A stretch of 10,154 nt of DNA from Spirochaetota bacterium (GTDB taxonomy: Bacteria; Spirochaetota; Leptospiria; Turneriellales; Turneriellaceae): positions 1 to 10,154 of the forward strand of contig JAKQXK010000375.1 in the NCBI GenBank assembly GCA_029561505.1. The letters are read 5' to 3'. The notes under the pieces are model-generated. The model saw only the letters and a program-made list of their open reading frames with translations, did no database searches and had not been told where the DNA came from. Position numbers and translations under genes: made by a program. This document shows positions 7,142 to 10,154 of this stretch, one piece after another (the stretch's first letter is position 1; each line of letters begins with the position of its first letter).

Positions 7142-7912
7142 GTGGCAAAAATCGCGAAACCCGATGAACGCACCCGCCAGTCAGCCGAATGGCTGGCGCG
7201 CAACTTAAAATTTCTGCCCGATTCGCTTTTTGATATACTGGCTTCTTACTTTCGTCTCGAAGTCGAGGGCATCGAAAACCTGCCGGACAAAGGCCGCGGC
7301 AGAATGCTCGTGGTGCCCAACCACTCGAATGCAATTGGCTTTGATGCATTCATGATGGTGATGGCGCTCAAAAAATTCACACGACGGGTGCCCCGGGTGA
7401 TGGGCCATAACTTCTGGTTCAGCAACGGTTTCTCGGCAGCGTTCAGCCGCCGCTGGGGTGTTTTTCCGGCTGACCTGAAAGAAGGCTTAAATAACCTGCG
7501 CGACGGCCATATCGTTGTGATCTTTCCCGAAGGTGCAGAAGGTAACTTTAAGGTTTCGTCGAGCATGTACAAAATGGTCGATTTTAACCCAGGCTTTGTA
7601 CCGCTTGCCATTATGCAGCAGGCGCCGGTCGTACCCGCTGCGATCATCGGTGCTGAAGAGAGCAATATCAACCTCGCGAAAATCGACTGGTTCAAAGACC
7701 TGATTGGCGCGAGTATTCCGGTGCCGCTGAATTTTATTCCATTTCCCGCAAAGTGGAAAATAAAATTCTTGAGCCCCATTGATTTCAGCAAGTACAACAA
7801 GAAAGACATTAAAGATGCGCGCTTCGTCAAAGAAATCAATCAGAACATCCGTTACCGCATTCAGCACGAGCTGAACAGTGAAGTCACAAAACGCAACATC
7901 GCGTTTCGCTAA
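7142..7912 (+). CDS. Lysophospholipid acyltransferase family protein (MGAT-like LPLAT clade)
   Basis: Membrane-associated acyltransferase of about 256 residues, probably moving a fatty acyl group from acyl-ACP or acyl-CoA onto a glycerolipid or other lipid acceptor. The catalytic motif is VPNHSNAIGFDA: His61 and Asp68 are separated by six residues, not the four of PlsC (HX4D). This HX6D spacing, the acceptor-site motif FPEGAEGNFK (128-137) and the block PVVPAAIIGAEES (about 162-174) match the MGAT-like branch of the LPLAT superfamily as I know it. There is no clear membrane-spanning helix. No ATG lies near the front; GTG at 7142 is chosen, TTG at 7133 is the alternative, and neither has a strong Shine-Dalgarno. 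It is the first gene of a plus-strand cluster, 19 nt before the CBS gene. The exact substrate is unknown. Confidence 0.85.
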   Translation: MAKIAKPDERTRQSAEWLARNLKFLPDSLFDILASYFRLEVEGIENLPDKGRGRMLVVPNHSNAIGFDAFMMVMALKKFTRRVPRVMGHNFWFSNGFSAAFSRRWGVFPADLKEGLNNLRDGHIVVIFPEGAEGNFKVSSSMYKMVDFNPGFVPLAIMQQAPVVPAAIIGAEESNINLAKIDWFKDLIGASIPVPLNFIPFPAKWKIKFLSPIDFSKYNKKDIKDARFVKEINQNIRYRIQHELNSEVTKRNIAFR

Positions 7913-7921
7913 AAATATCCC

Positions 7922-7925
7922 GAGG
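7922..7925 (+). promoter_or_regulatory. Ribosome binding site deciding the start of the CBS gene
   Basis: GAGG lies six bases upstream of the GTG at 7932. It is one of only two good Shine-Dalgarno sites in the window and favours the GTG over the earlier in-frame GTG at 7878, which would overlap the acyltransferase gene, and over the ATG at 7953. Confidence 0.6.
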
Positions 7926-7931
7926 TTAACC

Positions 7932-8423
7932 GTGAACGAATCGAGCCCTGAAATGACCGTCACCGAAGAGAAGAAGCTGAATGCATTGCACCAGCGCCTC
8001 TCACGCATACGCAACACACGGGTGGGCGATGTGATGAAGCGCGACGTGATCACGCTCGATGCCAACGATCTGCTCGCGACGGCCGCGAGAACCCTGATCG
8101 AAAACAAAATTCACGGCGTGATCGTCATGAAAGACGGTAAGCCCTGGTCGGTCTTGAGCGCTTTCGATCTGTTGCACAAAAGTTACGTTGAAAGTTTTTC
8201 TGACAAAATGGATTACCTGCGCTCTTCGTTATCGAGCCTCATCGAAAAACCGCTGTTACATTCGCTGAAGCCTACAGATTCGCTCGATTCAGCCGCGCGT
8301 CTTTTTACCGCCTACGGCCAGCGCACGATACCCGTCATCGAAGGTGACACACTCGTCGGCGTTATCGCGATCGCCGATCTGATTCGTTCTTACGGCCGGC
8401 TCGTTGGCGAAACCGGCATCTGA
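7932..8423 (+). CDS. Stand-alone two-CBS-domain protein
   Basis: A 163-residue cytoplasmic protein made of a short charged N-terminal helix (about 10-30) and two CBS repeats. The first runs from about residue 31 (VGDVMKRDVITLDAND, then KIHGVIVMKDGKPWSVLSAFDLL); the second from about 103 (LIEKPLLHSLKPTDSLDSAARLF, then RTIPVIEGDTLVGVIAIADLIRSY). CBS pairs form Bateman modules that bind adenosine nucleotides or related ligands and control a partner protein; no other domain is present here, so it would act in trans or simply as a ligand sensor. It starts with GTG behind a good GAGG site. It sits 19 nt after the acyltransferase gene and 8 nt before hpt, so it is very likely cotranscribed with both. 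A link between its ligand and purine salvage is possible but is inference. Confidence 0.85.
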   Translation: MNESSPEMTVTEEKKLNALHQRLSRIRNTRVGDVMKRDVITLDANDLLATAARTLIENKIHGVIVMKDGKPWSVLSAFDLLHKSYVESFSDKMDYLRSSLSSLIEKPLLHSLKPTDSLDSAARLFTAYGQRTIPVIEGDTLVGVIAIADLIRSYGRLVGETGI

Positions 8424-8431
8424 TCACGCTT

Positions 8432-9001
8432 ATGTACCAACCGATACCACCGCTCATCGGCCGAGACGATCTCGAAAAGCGCATCGCTGAACTCGGGCGC
8501 CAGATCACGGCAGACTATGCCGGGCAAGGCCATCTGCGTGTCATCGGTGCCCTGCGCGGCTGCTTTGTCTTCATGGCTGACCTCATTCGTGCAATTGAAA
8601 TGCCCGTAAAGGTTGACTTCATGGAAATTTCGAGTTACGGCAGCTCGACGACATCATCGGGAAACATTAAGATTCTCAAAGATCTGAGTGACGACGTGCA
8701 TGGCGAGCACGTCGTCATCGCCGAAGATATTATCGACACCGGCCTGACGCTGCAGAGCATGATCGACCTCTTAAAGGGCCGCGGGGTAGCCTCTGTCGAA
8801 GTGGCGACGCTGCTCATTAAGCCCAAGAACGTCGCGCTGCAGCGTAAGCTCATCTACCCCGTGAAATACCGTGCGTTCGAGGTGACTGATGAATTTGTCG
8901 TCGGCATGGGCATGGACTACAAAGGTTATATGCGTAACCTGCCCTACATCGCGCAGGTAACCGACGCGCAGCAACTAAAACTTTTTGACGTTGAACAATA
9001 A
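8432..9001 (+). CDS. hpt: Hypoxanthine (guanine) phosphoribosyltransferase
   Basis: Cytoplasmic purine-salvage enzyme that joins hypoxanthine or guanine to PRPP, giving IMP or GMP and pyrophosphate. The 189 residues are close to the usual length (about 175-185). Landmarks: GALRGCFVFMADLIR (39-53), the PRPP loop region; MEISSYGSSTTSSGNIKI (64-81), the flexible loop that closes over the active site; VVIAEDIIDTGLTL (94-107), the PRPP-binding signature with Glu98, Asp99 and the catalytic-base Asp102; and VGMGMDYKGYMRNLPYI (157-173), the purine- and magnesium-binding end. The ATG at 8432 lies 8 nt after the CBS gene stop; no Shine-Dalgarno is clear. Its 3' end overlaps the start of ruvX. The adjacent CBS protein could be a nucleotide-responsive partner. 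Confidence 0.95.
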   Translation: MYQPIPPLIGRDDLEKRIAELGRQITADYAGQGHLRVIGALRGCFVFMADLIRAIEMPVKVDFMEISSYGSSTTSSGNIKILKDLSDDVHGEHVVIAEDIIDTGLTLQSMIDLLKGRGVASVEVATLLIKPKNVALQRKLIYPVKYRAFEVTDEFVVGMGMDYKGYMRNLPYIAQVTDAQQLKLFDVEQ

Positions 9002-9401
9002 CGCACGCATTCTCTGCATCGACTTCGGTCTGAAGTTTATCGGTTTCGCCGTGGCAGACTACCCGGGTATCACAGCGCGTGCGCTTGAAACTCTGCGAAC
9101 CGACAAGACAGACGTGCTCGCGGCAATCGAGCAGATCATCGCAAGAGAGAACGTCACAGGGCTTCTGCTCGGTTTTCCTTATTCTGATACAGAGGGGGAT
9201 ATACACCGTAATATCCATGCTTTTCGCGAAAAGCTGGCGGCGCGCTTTCCCGGCCTGCCGCTCGAATATGTCGACGAGTCTTACAGCAGCGCAGAAGCAG
9301 ACGAACTCGCCGCCGAAACGGGAATCGGCAAAAACCGCAAAAAACGCAGTCAGGATTCTCACGCGGCGAAAATTGTGCTGCTGCGTTATTTGTCGCGGTG
9401 A
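8991..9401 (+). CDS. ruvX (yqgF): RuvX/YqgF family putative Holliday junction resolvase / pre-16S rRNA nuclease
   Basis: RNase H-fold protein of 136 residues, the usual length for the family, which is linked to Holliday junction resolution and to 5' maturation of 16S rRNA. The three acidic active-site positions are present: Asp11 in CIDFGLKFIGFAVAD, Glu96 in YVDESYSSAEA, and Asp122 in KKRSQDSHAAKIVLLRYL. The middle motif LLGFPYSDTEGD stands where most members have a G-x-P-x-N-x-G-type loop, so it is somewhat divergent; the motif DESYSS likewise replaces the common DER-S/T. There is no ATG at the front. TTG at 8991 gives the best family-like N-terminus; TTG at 8985 would add two residues. Both start inside hpt (11-17 nt overlap), so expression likely depends on translation of hpt. 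Confidence 0.88.
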   Translation: MNNNARILCIDFGLKFIGFAVADYPGITARALETLRTDKTDVLAAIEQIIARENVTGLLLGFPYSDTEGDIHRNIHAFREKLAARFPGLPLEYVDESYSSAEADELAAETGIGKNRKKRSQDSHAAKIVLLRYLSR

Positions 9402-9490
9402 CGTTTGACACGTGAGTCTTTGCGGCAGAGCCCGCAAACACTCAAGCGAAACAACGCCCGTCAGCGGTTTTCGTTTACATGGCGTAGCGA
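9402..9490. other. Intergenic gap between ruvX and MBL-fold gene
   Basis: Eighty-nine bases with no coding potential beyond shadow frames. It holds the hairpin listed separately (9413-9444) and presumably, downstream of it, the promoter or leader of the MBL-fold gene; I see no convincing promoter hexamers or Shine-Dalgarno before the ATG at 9491. Confidence 0.4.
9413..9444 (+). terminator. Strong hairpin after ruvX, possible terminator without T-run
   Basis: TGAGT (9413-9417) pairs with ACTCA (9440-9444) and TTTGCGG (9419-9425) with CCGCAAA (9432-9438), with one C-C mismatch (9418/9439) and a six-base loop (9426-9431). This gives 12 paired bases in a 13-step stem. It begins 12 bases after the ruvX stop, where a terminator for the acyltransferase-CBS-hpt-ruvX unit is expected. 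The bases after it (AAGCGAAACAACG) hold no T-run, so it may be a U-tract-less terminator, a 3'-end stabiliser or a protein-binding site. Confidence 0.45.
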
Positions 9491-10154
9491 ATGCCTGCCC
9501 CGGTGGTGGTGCCAACGAAGACTTTTGAGATACTCAATCTGCCCCAGTACCACACCCGCCACCACAACGGTCGCCGGTTCAGAAATATCTGGGGGCCTCA
9601 CGCAGATTCTGACGCCGCGCGTTTTGACGCTGAGAGCAGCGACATCAGGCATCGTGCTCTGGACGTTGCCTCGTGGCTGTTTCGAAAAGGCATCGGCGGT
9701 ACCAAAGAAGGTAAACTGCCTTCAGTTATTACCCTGACGAAACAAGAGCTCGCCGAACCCGGCGATCTGCCGCGCGCCGTCTGGCTTGGCCATGCGGCTG
9801 TGCTCATTCAACAGGGTGGTCTGAATATTATCACTGACCCCGTTTTTGGCGAGCGTGTGTCGCCCGTAAAATTTGCCGGCCCGCGCCGCTTGTGTGGCCG
9901 CGCGGCCGAAACGGCCGATCTGCCGCGCATCGACGCGGTTGTGCTCTCGCACAACCACTACGACCACGCAGAAGCAGACACTCTGAAGTTTATCGCCTTG
10001 CGTGATAACCCCGAAGTCTTTGTGCCTTTGCGGGTCGCACCGCTGATGCGTTCGTTAGGGCTTGAACGCGTGCACGAGCTCGACTGGTGGCAGGCCGCTC
10101 AGACCGAAGCTTATACTGTCACCTGCCTGCCCGCCAAACATTTCTCGGGGCGCA
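9491..10154 (+). CDS. MBL-fold metallo-hydrolase, NAPE-PLD/UlaG-like (partial, runs off right edge)
   Basis: The first 221 residues of a metallo-beta-lactamase-fold hydrolase. An N-terminal HHNGRRFRN segment (about 22-30) resembles the HH-x-x-G-x-F-x-N opening of NAPE-PLD-like proteins. The fold then shows VWLGHAAVLI (97-106), ITDPVF (114-119), and the zinc motif SHNHYDH with His154, His156, Asp158 and His159. VPLRVAPLMRSLGLERVHELDWW and PAKHFSGR near the window end match the same clade, whose members hydrolyse N-acyl-phosphatidylethanolamines or other phosphodiesters and lactones. The remaining zinc ligands lie beyond the window. The ATG at 9491 is the first possible start: an in-frame TAG lies at 9485-9487. 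No Shine-Dalgarno is seen. Same strand as the upstream operon but separated by 89 bp and a hairpin, so it may be transcribed independently. A role in lipid turnover is suggested by family only. Confidence 0.85.
   Translation, partial: MPAPVVVPTKTFEILNLPQYHTRHHNGRRFRNIWGPHADSDAARFDAESSDIRHRALDVASWLFRKGIGGTKEGKLPSVITLTKQELAEPGDLPRAVWLGHAAVLIQQGGLNIITDPVFGERVSPVKFAGPRRLCGRAAETADLPRIDAVVLSHNHYDHAEADTLKFIALRDNPEVFVPLRVAPLMRSLGLERVHELDWWQAAQTEAYTVTCLPAKHFSGR

Noticed and set aside
7246..8107. Minus-strand open frames of 197 and 206 codons opposite the acyltransferase and CBS genes
   Set aside because: Both lie opposite genes with clear motifs and show no domain of their own.
8850..9515. Minus-strand open frame of 221 codons across hpt, ruvX and the MBL gene front
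   Set aside because: Antisense to two well-supported genes; composition (many Arg and Cys) is typical of a shadow frame.
9405..9737. Plus-strand open frame of 110 codons at the right end
   Set aside because: It is out of frame with the MBL-fold gene, whose frame from 9491 shows HHNGRRFRN and SHNHYDH motifs.
1..10154. CRISPR arrays, tRNA or rRNA genes, insertion sequences, phage genes, toxin-antitoxin pairs
   Set aside because: I looked for direct repeats, terminal inverted repeats, transposase or integrase motifs and tRNA-like T-loops and found none; nearly all the sequence is taken by housekeeping-type genes.

Overview
The window is a gene-dense bacterial chromosome segment of moderate GC content with no mobile element, tRNA, rRNA or CRISPR array. 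All ten protein-coding genes look like ordinary, intact bacterial genes; two (lepB at the left edge, a metallo-beta-lactamase-fold gene at the right edge) are cut by the window. The mix of a 7-helix membrane SpoIIE-type phosphatase, an LtaS-like membrane sulfatase, a class II cytochrome c and a complete OdhB, with weak Shine-Dalgarno sites, would fit an aerobic, Gram-negative-type (diderm) bacterium. From memory of genome style I lean towards a higher-GC member of the Leptospiraceae (Turneriella/Leptonema-like), but nothing in the sequence proves this and it is inference only.

Layout. (1) 1-2114, minus strand: glyA -> class II cytochrome c -> lepB, a tight operon in which each stop overlaps the next start as ATGA. 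(2) 2115-2255: divergent intergenic region. (3) 2256-3497, plus strand: a stand-alone odhB/sucB encoding the E2 subunit of 2-oxoglutarate dehydrogenase, with no E1 or E3 gene beside it. (4) 3519-7039, minus strand: a membrane-anchored SpoIIE/RsbU-type Ser/Thr phosphatase followed, with a one-base TGATG overlap, by a membrane-anchored LtaS-like sulfatase/phosphotransferase; these converge on odhB. (5) 7040-7141: second divergent intergenic region. (6) 7142-9401, plus strand: acyltransferase (MGAT-like LPLAT family) -> two-CBS-domain protein -> hypoxanthine phosphoribosyltransferase -> RuvX/YqgF nuclease, with gaps of 19 and 8 nt and then an overlap, so probably one transcript. (7) 9402-9490: gap holding a strong hairpin. 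(8) 9491 to the right edge, plus strand: NAPE-PLD/UlaG-like MBL-fold hydrolase.

Functionally the window mixes one-carbon metabolism (GlyA), TCA cycle (OdhB), electron transfer (cytochrome c), protein export (LepB), envelope or lipid metabolism (sulfatase, acyltransferase, possibly the MBL hydrolase), purine salvage (Hpt) and DNA maintenance (RuvX). The pairs most worth attention are the translationally coupled phosphatase and sulfatase, which suggest signal-controlled envelope modification, and the CBS protein next to hpt, which suggests nucleotide sensing. I did not find a convincing undescribed defence, mobile or RNA-based system here.
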